Shown: positions 1 through 11,074, numbered from the stretch's first letter. The stretch: 64,000 bases of DNA from Portulaca oleracea (GCA_029582165.1 CM055892.1:4280347-4344346); one strand, 5' to 3'. Notes: a model not told the origin generated them from the sequence alone. Made by a program: numbers and translations.

Positions 1-622
1 CCTGGTTGCCTTGCTGGAAAATTTGGGAAAATTGCTTCTGTTTAATGCTTTTGGTTAAAAGACTTGATAGTGTTGTGTTCTTGTGGCAGTGTCCATCCAC
101 CCGTAGAACTAGCCCCCAAGTACATAAATGGGGTAGTGTGACTTTCCTTCCTGTGTATGTTTGTTTTCAGTCAATCGCTATGTGTTGTATGAATGAAATA
201 TTGGGGTCTACCCCAATTTTTAGTAATTTTGTTGTTGTCCCTTGTTGCATGGTGATGAGAATTTGGACGTTCTGGAAGCATGGTTGAATAGTGTGAGTGA
301 ATGTTTTGGATTCCACTCTAAGTGATTGGGACAATCTAGCAAGGGTGATCCCTGAGACAAAAAATGTTTACTTCCCTGTTGAAATTTTTTTTTGTCATGC
401 TATATATATGCGAATAGCTTGGATTTGTCAAACATGGTTGAAAATTTTATTGGCAAGATTGTATAGGCTATGTTATGTTTGCATTCAAATTGACATCTTT
501 GAATGGAAAATAGGTTTACAGTTTATCTTTGTTTTAGATCTACCTATTGATTTGGGGTGGAGTACAGGAAAGATTCAAACGGCCTGGAGAATGGATCTAA
601 ACATAGGCGAAGCACTCATAGT
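1..622 (+). pseudogene. 5' part of unidentified host gene cut by Tat element
   Basis: From 538, just after an intron-like T-rich tract ending in AG (536-537), one frame reads about 28 codons to the edge of the LTR. The peptide includes DLPIDLGWSTGKIQ and ends MDLNIGEALIV. The same frame resumes at 12,379 beyond the retrotransposon with AGASFGLIIDSVQ and reaches a stop at 12,481-12,483. A possible small upstream exon (90-132) reads VHPPVELAPKYING between an AG and a GT. I do not recognise the protein. The continuation is hydrophobic and could be a membrane segment. Inference: this is the last exon of a host gene broken by the insertion. A gene fragment already dead before insertion is also possible. 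Confidence 0.5.
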
Positions 623-894
623 TGTAGGACCCGGAAAATCGCCCCCGTTTGGGGGTGTCGATTTTCGGATGCGCTACTTAAGTGATCGGGAGCCGACTAA
701 AGTTGCTTAATCCTTAATAAGGATATTTTTATTTTTCGAAATTCATTTTCGGGGTGATGAAACTTTATTTATTTACAAATCCATTTTTTATTATTTAAAT
801 TATTCGAAACTACACAAAATATGTTAGTAATAATTTAATCCCGGCCCAAGCATCAAATTCAGGCACAAGAAGGAACAAGTGGGCCATCGAAATC

Positions 895-1004
895 CATTAA
901 AACCCGCAGGGGTTTTAATGAATTCTGGACTGGGCCTCTTGCTTCCCCGGCCCAGAGAGACATGGATTGAAATTGATAAAACCCGCGGGGGTTTTATCAA
1001 TTTC
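895..1004 (-). promoter_or_regulatory. U5 palindrome pair, 3' LTR of element 1
   Basis: Box 895-920 has perfect 11-bp arms (CATTAAAACCC) around 4 nt. Box 969-1,004 has perfect 16-bp arms (GAAATTGATAAAACCC) around GCGG. Their centres are 79 bp apart. Both lie downstream of the TATA box, so both would be in the RNA and could fold. Confidence 0.7.
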
Positions 1005-1698
1005 TAGTCCATTGCTCTCGGGCCTAGCCTTGAATTAATGATGGATATGAATTAAATTATTTTTTTAAATTATTTTCATGTAAAAGCAATATTCTAAATA
1101 ATTAAACGGGTTCGTAAAATGGTAAAGAGTCACCAACCGATTTAAGGAAATCGACAAACCATAAAATGATAAAAAGTTACTCCGATCTACGAACCCGATT
1201 TCTAAGTTCGGGGGGGTAAGGTTACGAACTCGAGAATTATAAGAACTCTCAAATTCGCCTGTTAGAAAATAGACTCTACTAAAATCGAACTTGAAATGAG
1301 AAAGAGTGGAGAGAAGTTTAATGAATTTCGCGATGTTATTATTCGAACATGCGACATTGAAACATGATGTTTATTTAACAAAATATGTACTAGTAAAGGA
1401 AATGAAATGTTAGATTACATTATTAAGATAACAATAATAATAATGAAAGCAAACCTCGTTTAGTGTTGGATGCTCGAATGTGAAGATCGAACTCCTTGAC
1501 TAAGCCTTGACTTGGAACTTGGAGGGGATGATGAGTATAAGGATGGTGAGAGAATAATATAAGAGTGGTGATGTGGTGATTTTATGAGAGTATTAGAGAT
1601 GGAGTTTTGAGGGAGTTTAGGCATAATGATGATGATAATTGGTGATAATTTGGGTAGAACAATGGTGTTAGTTGATGAAATGAGTGTAATGGAGGGGG

Positions 1699-1706
1699 TA
1701 TTTATA
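1699..1706 (-). promoter_or_regulatory. TATA box of LTR promoter
   Basis: TATAAATA on the minus strand, at the same place in the sister LTR (11,875-11,882) and at the matching place in the second Tat LTR (18,640-18,647). Confidence 0.65.
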
Positions 1707-1784
1707 GGTGAAGGAGGTGGAGATTTGGAGGAAAAATGTAGGGAACATATCCTAACAATCATGCCCCTATCTCCATGCAATCAG

Positions 1785-2045
1785 ATAACCCCCGCGGGTT
1801 ATAAGAAGTCAAGGGAGAAGTCAATCCCATGTAAGCTAAAATCAAGGTGTTTGCATGGGATTTTTGGTGCCAGCTTTTGAAGAGAAAACCCCCGCGAGTT
1901 TTGAACCCTTCACACGGATCACTGACGTGGACCGCTGCAAAATGACCCGCTTTGGGTAGCAGAAAACCCACGCGGGTTTTGCAGTTGCTTAGGTCGGAGG
2001 TGCTTCTGGGCCGCTTATGATTTATTATAACCCCCGCGGGTTATA
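1785..2045 (-). promoter_or_regulatory. U3 array of four palindromic boxes, 3' LTR of element 1
   Basis: The boxes are at 2,026-2,045 (TATAACCC/GGGTTATA arms), 1,963-1,980 (AAAACCC/GGGTTTT), 1,885-1,902 (one mismatch) and 1,785-1,802 (ATAACCC/GGGTTAT). Each has a 4-nt centre. All lie upstream of the TATA box in LTR sense. Centre spacings are 64, 78 and 100 bp, then 91 bp to the TATA box. The role is unknown; they could be protein-binding palindromes or structural sites. Confidence 0.7.
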
Positions 2046-2187
2046 TTCCGATTTGTGGCCCGTTTTGCTTTGCTGGGCTTACTTCGTTAACTGCATGGGC
2101 CTAATGTCACATTTTGGTATCCAGCCCAACTGACTTGTCGAATTTTGACGGATCAGGATTATGTCGATGCAAATCCCGGTGTTTACA

Positions 2188-2206
2188 GAGAGCCCCCACT
2201 TTGGTC
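2188..2206 (-). other. Polypurine tract of element 1
   Basis: Minus-strand CCAAAGTGGGGGCTCTC directly abuts the LTR start. The same tract precedes the LTR at 18,154. Confidence 0.8.
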
Positions 2207-2315
2207 GAGTCTGAATAGGACGAAGGTCAAAGTAGCCTGAGATATTGTCTACTTGAAGATGGACGCTGTCGATGCTCTTTTATGTGGCGACCGGATGATG
2301 GATGATGTCGGCGCT

Positions 2316-2873
2316 GTCGTCGGAGGCATTTAGGCGGCAACCGTTTAGACGATTGGAGATGTCTGATGATGTCGTCGGAAACCTTTAGGTGGCAACCGTT
2401 GGACGACTGAAGATGTTGATGTCGTCGGAAACCTTTAGGTGGCAACCGTTGGACGACTGATGTTGATGATGTCGCTGGAGGCCTTTTGGTGGCAACCATT
2501 GGGCGACTGATGCTGATGAAGTCGTCGGAAACCTTTAGGTGGCAACCGTTGGACGACTGTTGCTGATGATGTCGCTGGAGGCCTTTAGATGGCAACCGTT
2601 GGGCGACTGATGCTGATGAAGTCGTCGGAAACCTTTAGGTGGCAACCGGTTGACGACTGTTGCTGATAATGTCGCTGGAGGCCTTTAGGTGGCAAATGTT
2701 GGGCGACTGATGCTGATGAAGTCGTCGGAAACCTTTAGGTGGCAACCGTTGGACGACTGCTGCTGATGATGTCGCTGGAGGCCTTTAGGTGGCAACCATT
2801 GGGCGATTGATGTTGATGAAGTACCGTCGGAAACCTTTAGGTGGCAACCGTTGGACGACTGCTGCTGATGATG
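2316..2873 (-). repeat. 50-bp tandem array with 100-bp higher-order period
   Basis: Units start at 2,371, 2,421, 2,471, 2,521, 2,571, 2,621, 2,671, 2,721, 2,771 and 2,821, with degenerate units before. From about 2,471 two unit types alternate, one starting GTCGTCGGAAACC and one GTCGCTGGAGGCC. It lies next to the polypurine tract in the 3' untranslated region. Such regions of Tat elements are known to carry and spread tandem repeats. Confidence 0.9.
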
Positions 2874-3880
2874 GTGCTCTTTTATGTGGAAACCTTTTTA
2901 GCGGTGACCTGAAAATCACAAGAAAGTATTAGTTTTTCTGGAAATGTAGGGAGGGTTCAAATTTTTACCTGAGCTTTCGAAACCCTTGGGTCGCAATCTT
3001 TGGGTCGTCAGCTTTGGACTGTGTGGATTGACACTTGGAAGCTTCGTCCTGTATCGCGGTTGATGTTGATGTTCTAGTCTTTCCTAGTATTGTTCCAGTC
3101 TTTCCCGGTGTCGTTTGTTTGCCATGTTCATTGCCGAAGGACTCCACCGATCGCGATGTCGATGGCCCTGGGTAGAGTCTTCACCGGTCACAATGTCGAT
3201 GGTTCTGATGTTGGGGACTTACGCCGATCTCCGTTGGCGACCCTGTTTTTGTTTTTTTTTTTTTTATGATGATGGCATTTCTGATGCCGACGAGACTTCA
3301 TTGGACGCAATGTCGATGGCTCTTGTCGAACTCGATGTCGACAACTATTGAGATTGTGCCGAGCTTTGCCAGCGGCTCTGGATTTTTTGATTTGATGATG
3401 GCAATTTGATGCCGAGGAACTTCACCAAAACTCTGCCGATGGCCCTTATTTTCCTTAATATTTGCTTCAACCGCATAGTTGCCAAAGTTTCACTGTGGGG
3501 AGTGGATTCTTGAATCCGTATTAGTCAAGTGAATGTTGTGTCCTTTGTGTCGGACATGCGCCATTTGTGTCTAGCTGATGATGCATGACTTGGACATGTC
3601 CAACAAGAGTTGGATTAGAGATTGTTCTAATATTGCTCTCAGTGACTGGAAACCATGTCGTCCCGTCTGATTGAGATAGCATATGGGCTTAAATAGCCCA
3701 GTGTTGCGTTCTGGAGCAACGATGTGGCACTTCCTTGCTTCTTTTTTTCATTTTCAGATATACGGACATACATGCAACTAGTTTACTAAACTCTTGCACA
3801 AACAATGCAATTTTGTTTTGTTTTTGACACAAACATTCATGCACTCATGTGTTTATGCACGACTATCGACTTTATGTACG

Positions 3881-3998
3881 ACAAACTGACTCGATACATG
3901 ACAAACTGACTCGATACATAACAGACTGACTCAATGCACAATAGATTGACTCAATGCATGACAGACTGACTTGATGCATGACAAATTGACTCTATGAG
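3881..3998. repeat. 20-bp minisatellite, six units
   Basis: Units of the type ACAAACTGACTCGATACATG start at exactly 3,881, 3,901, 3,921, 3,941, 3,961 and 3,981. Confidence 0.9.
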
Positions 3999-4489
3999 GC
4001 CCTGACACGACTTATAGATGCAATACAAACCTATTATGCCTAGACAGGATACGCATATGATGCTTGTATGCAATGCATGCTGACAACCGCCCCCGAATTT
4101 ATAGTTAGATAATGATTTTCTTGGACAATGATTTTCTAAGACAATGCTTTCCTAAGACAATGCTTTCTAAGGATCAAGGCCACTTGTGAGGAATTTCAGG
4201 AAAATTTAGGATGAGTAATGTTTCGATCCACAGGACAGGGAACAAAGATGGAGGCAACAAGCCTGAAGGATGCGTTTCTCGAATGATCATGTAGATGACC
4301 TTGATTGCTTGCAAATGTATGCTGATGTATGACAAGTCCTCCGTTTGGCGTAGACTCTTGATGACACTATCCTACTTTGGAGAGCACATTAGAGATTTAC
4401 GAGCCCCCAGCTTCGATGTGGATAGACGAGATGATACATGGGGACCGTAGAATAGGAGGAGGCATAGTCCTTAGTAGTGAGTCTCAAAC

Positions 4490-4538
4490 TCTCCTTTTGC
4501 CTAACTTGCCCAAAGGGTTTTCAAGTTAGCCCCTCTTT
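4490..4538 (-). other. Hairpin module of Tat element, copy a
   Basis: Perfect 8-bp outer stem CTAACTTG (4,501-4,508) with CAAGTTAG (4,522-4,529), enclosing a CCC-AAA-GGG inner stem. In element sense it is followed by GGCAAAAGGAGAG. See the related copies at 5,243, 7,888, 16,771 and 17,657. Confidence 0.55.
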
Positions 4539-5242
4539 GTTATTTTTTCTTTTTTTTTCTCTTTTTTTGAGACCACTATTAGGACGTCTATGAGAATGAA
4601 GATGCGGGATCTTGTAGGATAGGGAGTAGGTGTCCCTCTTAGAAGCTTTCTCCGATAAATGTCTTAACTGATGTCAAAAAGGTAGGGCGAGCCCCCAATT
4701 TAGAGTAGCTTGTTTCTGAGTATGTTCATGATCATGTGGTTGTCAATTAGCCGCTGATCTAATGTGGACGGCTTTTGCTCTTGCTCTTACTGAGAAGTAA
4801 GCCACACTTAGGTGTGCTAAGAGTGGGCATTAAGAACAGAACCTCATACTTGCACTAATGACTGAGCTAAAAAGTCCTCAAAGGGTGACATGGAATGAAA
4901 GGATTGGTTAGGAAGTGTTTGGGGAAGGAGACGGTGGACGATGGTTTATTAATGAATGGGATGTGGAGACACTTAAGAATGATCCTGTCTTGCAAGGGAG
5001 AAGAGATGGTCAAATGGGATAGACATCATTCTTGAGAAAATGTTGGAAGATGGTAGACGGGTGTTTATTGATGAATGAGATAGGGAGACACTCAAGAATG
5101 ATCGTGTCTTGAAAAGGTGAAGATATGGTCAAATGAGGTAAGACATCATCTCTTGGGAAAAGGTTGGAACATGGTTATGGAATGATGTCCAAGTCTGACG
5201 GAAGGAAGAAGGAGGGTTGGTGATGATGAAATCCAGGGTTTC

Positions 5243-5290
5243 CTCTCCTTTTGCCTAACCTGCCCTGACGGGTTTTCAGGCTAGCCTCTC
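5243..5290 (-). other. Hairpin module of Tat element, copy b
   Basis: Outer stem CTAACCTG (5,255-5,262) with CAGGCTAG (5,277-5,284), 7 of 8 pairs. The inner stem is CCC/GGG. The same GGCAAAAGGAGAG flank is present. Confidence 0.55.
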
Positions 5291-5576
5291 TTTTTTTTTT
5301 TTCAAAGACCAATATTTTGAGGACAAAGGATGCTCCTTGTAGGGGTCGGGCCTCAAAGAGGTTTTCCTATGTATCCAAGGTGGAATCAGACCAGTCGTAG
5401 TTCTTTAAGCGCAATGTTGATGGATAGTGCCTCGAGGAAAGCTTAACGGTTATGAAGGTTTTGAGGGTTCATATGAAAGGTTTGTGAAGGTTATAGAAGG
5501 CTGAGGTGCGTGGATGATGAGGTAAAGATGAGATTTTCTGAGGTGTACATGACTCTTATTTTCGCGGTCTCACTTC

Positions 5577-6432
5577 TTATTCTCCTCTAATCCCCCTTTT
5601 TTTTTCTTTCTTTCTTTCTTCCATAGTAGCAAATCGAGCTGCTCCTCCTGGCAAAATATCCTTAATCATATAATAACCTTTCCAATTGGGTGTAAATTTT
5701 CCCCTTAGGTCTTGTATAGGTACCCTCATTTCCTTAAGCACCAAATCACCTACTTGAAGTGAATGACTTTTCACCTTCTTATGAAAAGCACGAGTGATCC
5801 TACTTTGGTACAATTACACATTATGCAACGCCCTTAATCGCCTTTCATCCATCAACATCAACTCCTCGAACCTTGCCCTAGCCCATTCAGCTTTTGGCAG
5901 TTGACTTTCTGCCACTATTCGTAGTGAAGGGATTGCTACTTCAATCGGTAGGACTGCTTCCATCCCATATACCAATGAATATGGTGTTGCACCCGTAGCA
6001 GTTCCTATAGAGGTTCAGTATTCCCATACGGAAAACGCCAATTTGTCAAGCCAATCTTCGTAAGTAACGACCATTTTCTTAATGATTCCTACCACTGTTT
6101 TATTGGCAGCTTCTACAGCTCCATTAGCTTGAAGTCGATAAGGTCCGATGATGCTGAATATGGTAAGTAGCGAGCAAAGTCTCCACCTCTTTCCGAAAAT
6201 GGCTTCCATTATCGCTGATGATCTCATGTGGTACGCCATATCAGCATAGGATATTCCGAAGGATGAATTTGGCCACTTGTTTAGATGTAAGCTTGGCATA
6301 AGAGGATGCCTCTACCCGTTTGGTAAAGTAATCGATGGCGACCAAAATGTACTCATGTCCTCCAGTTCCTGTTGGGTGTATCTTGCCAATGATGTCGATA
6401 CCCCATACTGAAAATGGCCATGGAGATGTCAA
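5577..6432 (-). pseudogene. Retrotransposon integrase, frameshifted
   Basis: In element sense, 6,432-6,241 holds the start of the catalytic core (WGIDIIG with the first Asp, then YILVAIDYFTK). After a frameshift, 6,299-6,015 holds the later core (QANGAVEAANKTV, with the catalytic Glu region) and WLDKLAFSVWEY. After further breaks, 5,813-5,577 holds the C-terminal part (LQVGDLVLKEM and WKGYYMIKDILPGG). These motifs are typical of Ty3/gypsy Tat-lineage integrases. No chromodomain is seen. It cannot be translated as one protein. Confidence 0.8.
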
Positions 6433-6581
6433 AGTAGTCAGATACGAGGGAGGTTGATGCTACAAGTTGGCATTTGTGACATCTTCCAATCAAACTCCAA
6501 GCAATCTGCTTCCATGGTGGTCCAAAAGTAACCAGCTCTTTGAATCTTCTTCACTAGCATGCGCCCATTCATGTGAGGTCC

Positions 6582-6821
6582 TCATCCTCCTCCATGAACA
6601 GTAGCCATGATCTCCTTTCCGCTTTTAGCATCGATGTATAATAAATTTATGCCCGTAGGTGATTTTTTGTAAAGGCGATCTTGGATCAAGCAGTATTGTG
6701 CTGCTAGAGACCTGATCGCTCGCTGTCCTCGAGCATCCAATTCAGCTGGATATTCTCCTTTCCGAAGAAAATTGTATATGTCGTGAAACCATTCCTCGGT
6801 TTCCTCTTCTTGTGTTTCCAT
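6582..6821 (-). pseudogene. Linker and zinc-finger start of integrase
   Basis: A 79-codon frame with WFHDIYNFLRKGEYP and IQDRLYKKSPTG is typical of the segment between RNase H and the H2C2 finger of Tat pol. It ends near the expected first zinc ligand (ATVHGG). The rest of the finger continues out of frame at 6,581-6,433. Confidence 0.65.
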
Positions 6822-6845
6822 ATTACAGACATATGCTGGTTCAGA

Positions 6846-7400
6846 CTACCGCTCTACTATTACTGGTAGCTGAAGCGTGCCTGATGGGATCGATATCATT
6901 GAAGATAACTTGGGTAGAGCATCGGCCAACTCATTGTGATCCCTAGAAAGGTATTGGAAACTGATTTGTTCAAATTGGACAGCAAGTCCTAAGAGCTTCT
7001 GTTGATATGCCATGAGGTATTCATTTCGGACCTTCCATGTGTTTTTAGCCTCATTGATGATGAGGCTAGAATCTCCGAAGACCTTTATATGGTGTATACC
7101 TAAGGTCAAAGTAGCTTGTAAACCCTTGATGCATGCTTCATATTCTGCAGCGTTAATAGTAGCATCAAAATCCAACTTTACATATATAGGGACATGTGCC
7201 CCTTCCGGAGAGATCAGTATGACTCCTACTCCACAACCCATTTGGTTAGAAGCTCCGTCGAAGTTCATTTCCCATGTAATCTCATCGGTGAAAAATACAT
7301 CTTCATCTGGGAATTCCAAGTGAGTGTTTGGGGGATCCTGTGATGGTGAAGCAGCCAGGAAATCTGAAACAACCCGTCCTTTGATGGATTTCTGAGGCAA
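6846..7400 (-). pseudogene. Archaeal-type RNase H domain of Tat pol
   Basis: This is the longest open piece of element 1 (184 codons). The catalytic acidic residues are in place: Asp48 (MNFDGAS), Glu86 (NAAEYEA), Asp110 (VFGDSSL) and Asp160 (RDHNELAD). It starts with KGRVVSDFLAASP, which normally links the ordinary gypsy RNase H to this second one. The ordinary RNase H is almost entirely deleted, since only its first strand remains at 7,433-7,500. An additional archaeal-like RNase H marks the Tat/Ogre group. Confidence 0.8.
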
Positions 7401-7432
7401 ATACTGGAGTATCTCAAGTAATAGATGGCGCT

Positions 7433-7690
7433 CTATTGACCTTTTATCTTTTGGGCTAGCATAGCCCCCATTGCAGTGCTAGTTACTATAAGATAAAGGA
7501 GTAGAGGCTCATCTGGTACTGGAGGCATAAGGACCGGTGGATGCTGTAAATTCTCCTTGATTTCAAAAGCAGCTTGACATTGATCGTCCCAATCTATTTT
7601 ACTTCCCTTCTTCAACTTCTTGAACAAAGGTTCCCAGGTCATGGTGAGCTTTGAGATGAATCTACTAAAACCCCTTATCTCCTTTGGTCA
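7433..7690 (-). pseudogene. C-terminal end of reverse transcriptase and start of first RNase H
   Basis: Element-sense reading gives KEIRGFSRFISKLT, then WEPLFKKLKKGSKIDWDD and CQAAFEIKENLQHPPVL. This is the thumb/connection region of gypsy RT, with a small deletion after RGF. It is followed by LLLYLIVTSTAMGAMLAQ, the beginning of the ordinary RNase H. Upstream sequence switches abruptly to non-coding leader at about 7,690. Confidence 0.75.
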
Positions 7691-7887
7691 TAGCATACCT
7701 TTTGGATTGGGTTAAGGGTTTGAAAAGGGTTGAGGTTTGATGTAGAGGTCAAAGATGTGAGTGGTAAGTGGTAAGTCGAGATTGGATGAAAAGATGAGGG
7801 TAATATGGGTGGTGAAATGAAGGTTGGGTTCAAGCCCCCTGTCCTTGGCACATTTGGTTATGTTGCGACATTTCTAATGAAGACATT

Positions 7888-7930
7888 CTCTCCTTTTGCC
7901 CGGTTTCCCTCAATGAAGTTTTCAAACCGA
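7888..7930 (-). other. Hairpin module of Tat element, copy c
   Basis: Outer stem CGGTTT (7,901-7,906) with AAACCG (7,924-7,929), with the same CAAAAGGAGAG flank in element sense. The counterpart in element 2 is at 16,771-16,813. Confidence 0.5.
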
Positions 7931-8539
7931 CTACTCTATAGTTTTTCACTCTTTTTTTTTTTTTGAATTTCTCTCATCTCTCTAACCCTGGATTCAATAA
8001 AACTGAAGTAGGTATATGACAAAGATGGAAGGATAAGAGAAGATGAATTTGTCAGACTTGGTTTGTACGGATGATGGATAGATGAGAGAACTTTTCAACT
8101 CAAGTAAAAAACACAAGCACGAAATTCTGTTTGATCAAAAAGCAACAAGAGCAACCGAATTCAAGAAATTAATGAAGAACTGACTCTAACAGATTATGAG
8201 CATAAAATGCTTAACAACCAAGACTCTTGCTAAATCTAAAGCCCCTTGATGTTGTGCTCTTCCTATCTTCGTATGGGGAATCCATGTTATGTCTGGTCCT
8301 TTGTGCTGCTTTTGTAGGGACAATTTCCCTGACTGGATCAGGTGCTCCAAAGTCTTAACAATTCTCCATGTTGTTCCCTCGGGATCTATGGTAGTTGCAG
8401 AATTTCCCGTCATCCTAATATTCCCTTTATGGTTAGCTCGGACCTTGACCTTGACACTAGACAAAAGAAGAAAACAAACCATCCCAATGCATGCATGACC
8501 TAAATGACCTATATGGACTTCCTAAAATGAAAAAAAAAA

Positions 8540-9060
8540 ACGCCTATATGCTGACGCGGGAGAGACTCACCCAGGACATGGGTTTGATTGTGTTAACTGA
8601 TCAACATGAGACTTCCTAGGATGCAAGACCTCTATATGCCGACTCAAGGAAAAGACTTACCCACGACATGGGTCTACACCTCTTAAAGTGCAAATGCCTA
8701 TATGCTGACCCGGAAACACTAACTTATGACATGGGTTACACTAGACTTCTTAATAAAAAGATAGATATTTACATGATGACTCTAGACACAGACTTACCCA
8801 CTACATAGGTTTTCACTGGACTTTCTAAAAGAGACAAATACACATTAACCCAGGAAAAGACTCACTTATGACCTAGATCAAAGACTCACCCATGCCCGAG
8901 TTTAGACTTTCAAAAACAAAACACACATATTGACTTAAGAAAATACTCACATGTAACACGACCTTATATGAGACTTTCTAAAGACTGAAAGATATTTACA
9001 TGTAGACTCTGAAACTAAGACTCATCCAGGACAATTGTAAGACACTTATATACTGACTCA
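8540..9060 (-). repeat. Degenerate tandem repeat of about 70 bp in the leader
   Basis: The phrases CTATATGCTGAC, GACTCACCCA and ACATGGGT recur about every 65-75 bp with much drift. The same repeat, inverted and longer, is at 15,260-16,180. Confidence 0.7.
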
Positions 9061-10439
9061 AGAAACAACAGGATTGCGGGCCATAACCTCTATATAATCA
9101 TAAGACAAATAACAACATTTTTTTACAAAAGGAGCATTATAAAGGCCAGATAAAGTTAAATATAGCGAGTCGACATAAGTTGAAAGATACAATTCAGTGT
9201 TTCTCAATTCGGATGGGCCTAATCCACAGGCCGACTGTTTTAAGGAGAATCCGTAACTTGGCCCAACAACTCAGACAGCTGAAGCTATGTTGGCTATTAT
9301 GCGGACTAGAATAATGCTTAACACACTGACACACTTTTTTTTTGTGACCCAACACATTTATTTATTTAACTCAAGGAAAGTGGATGTTGTAAAGGAATGA
9401 ATAAAGCCGTCAAAAGGCGAGTTAAAACAGAACTATAAAATCAATTATTAATTCTACCATAGATGGGCTGAACAACGGGCCGACCATGGATTTGTTAGAC
9501 TTAATAATCAAATTTATAAATTTATTTCCTCTAACCTTGAGACAATTACGCGGGCAAGAACAACTCACACTGACTTTGTTTGATTATTAATCAATTTTCT
9601 TTGGACCATGAGTAAGAGAATATTGAGAAGGGCCGAATAAAATTATCAAAGGTGAGTTAAAATGAATCGATAAACAAGGATAATTGACCTTTAAAACGGA
9701 TGGGCATCACCACCGGGCCGACTGTAACATTTAATGGTTAATTAATCGAGTTTATAAATTTATTTATTCTCAAACCAACGATTATTATGCGGACTAAAAC
9801 AATATCTTAAAATTAGGTCCGACTCTAATGAAATAAAATTAGGTCCGACTCTAATGAAGTCCCAACATACAGACACATATTTAAACATACAACAAGCTTT
9901 ATTTATTTACTCAAGGAAAATGGATATTGTAAAGGACTGAATAAAGTCAACAATAAGCGAGTTATAATCAATTTATAAGCTTAATTGGTAAATCCGATAT
10001 GGTTTGGCCTAACAACAGCCCGGCCATAAATGTAATGGATTTATTAATTAAATCGATAAATTAATTTACTCAAGCTTAGTGACTACTATGCAGTCTAAAA
10101 CGTTATCCATTAACTTTGTTGGACTTTTAATTTTTTTGGGACCTTTGTTTAGAGAATTTCGTAAAGGGTCATATAATATCATCAAAGGTGAGTCAATTTT
10201 TATTTATTAATTAATATAAGCAATTTTCAAACATAAATGGGCCCTTCCACTTGGCTAACCATAATGCCTTGGAGTTAATTATATTAATTAATAAACAAGC
10301 TAGGGTCGGCTCTTTACAAAAAGAAAAGGGGAAGGGATACACATAGCACATAGCATACAACATGGAGGGTACCCTAAACCAAGGTTCTATATTCATGGAT
10401 TAATACAGTTGGGTTAACATGGCCTAACGCATGTTCTCG

Positions 10440-10740
10440 CCTCGATTCACCTTACCCCTAAAAATATGGGTAAGGAGTGCCAGGCGTTGCTCATCGAACT
10501 TCAAGAAAGCCCTTTGAGTATAATATGGGGAGAGGAGAGACCAAATTCTTGGCGATTTAGGGTGCATCACACAAGTAGCGGTCGCCCGCTCTCAGGGGAG
10601 AATCCTAGTTATTACCTAAACTTTCGCCTTTGTGCTAACATGTCAAAAGACCCGATTAATGGCCCGGTATGCAAAGGATGCCTAAAAACAATAATAAAAT
10701 TGTGTAATAAATCAACTTCTCCTTTTTAGAATTTAAAATC
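10440..10740 (-). other. Conserved block just inside the primer-binding site
   Basis: This block recurs in element 3 (63,715-63,960) at the same distance from the primer site. On the strand opposite to the element both copies are open for more than 70 codons (MGKEC start, WGEERPN, RVHHTSS). Base changes between copies do not look synonymous, so I read it as a conserved leader sequence, not a gene. Confidence 0.5.
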
Positions 10741-10781
10741 AATTCGATTGGTTCAAGTTTTACCCTCTTTTTAAGTTTAAG

Positions 10782-10799
10782 TCCCCAGTGAAGTCGCCA
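10782..10799 (-). other. tRNA-Arg primer-binding site of element 1
   Basis: Element-sense TGGCGACTTCACTGGGGA begins 3 bp inside the LTR end. It is complementary to the 3' end of plant tRNA-Arg apart from one base. Confidence 0.8.
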
Positions 10800-11074
10800 A
10801 TCTGTAGGACCCGGAAAATCGCCCCCGTTTAGGGGTGTCAGTTTTGTGATGCGCTACTTAAGTGATCGGGAACCGACTAAGGTTGCTTAATCCTTAAATA
10901 AGGATATTTTTATTTTTGAAATTCGTTTTCGGGGTGATGAAACCTTATTTATTTATAAATCCGTTTTTTATTATTTAAATTATTCAAAATTACACAAAAT
11001 ATCTTAATAATAATTTAATCCTGGCCCAAGCATCAAATTCAGGCCCAAGAAGGAACAAGTGGGCCACCGGAATC

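Larger units (their letters stand above)
623..2187 (-). repeat. 3' LTR of Tat element 1
   Basis: In minus-strand sense it starts TGTAAACACC at 2,187 and ends GGGTCCTACA at 623. It aligns along its length with 10,803-12,378. It carries a TATA box, four palindromes upstream of it and two downstream. Confidence 0.9.
2874..5576 (-). other. 3' untranslated region of element 1
   Basis: No supportable reading frame. It holds a 20-bp minisatellite, two copies of a hairpin module followed by CAAAAGGAGAG (element sense), and several T-runs. The part near 5,350-5,560 also occurs, inverted, in the second Tat element near 17,310-17,580. Confidence 0.7.
7691..10781 (-). other. Leader of element 1, no gag visible
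   Basis: About 3.1 kb between the primer-binding site and the pol remnant. I find no gag or protease motif. Much of it is shared, inverted, with 14,242-17,110 of element 2. It holds a hairpin module and degenerate repeats of about 70 bp. Confidence 0.65.

Noticed and set aside
1763..2045. GC-rich palindromes as transcription terminators
   Set aside because: Bacterial-type terminators do not apply in a plant nucleus, and boxes lie upstream of the LTR TATA box.
2227..2595. 122-codon frame on the minus strand
   Set aside because: It is a read-through of the 50-bp tandem array, giving a repetitive peptide.
2316..2873. Possible CRISPR-like array
   Set aside because: Units are contiguous tandem repeats without unique spacers, in a plant retrotransposon.
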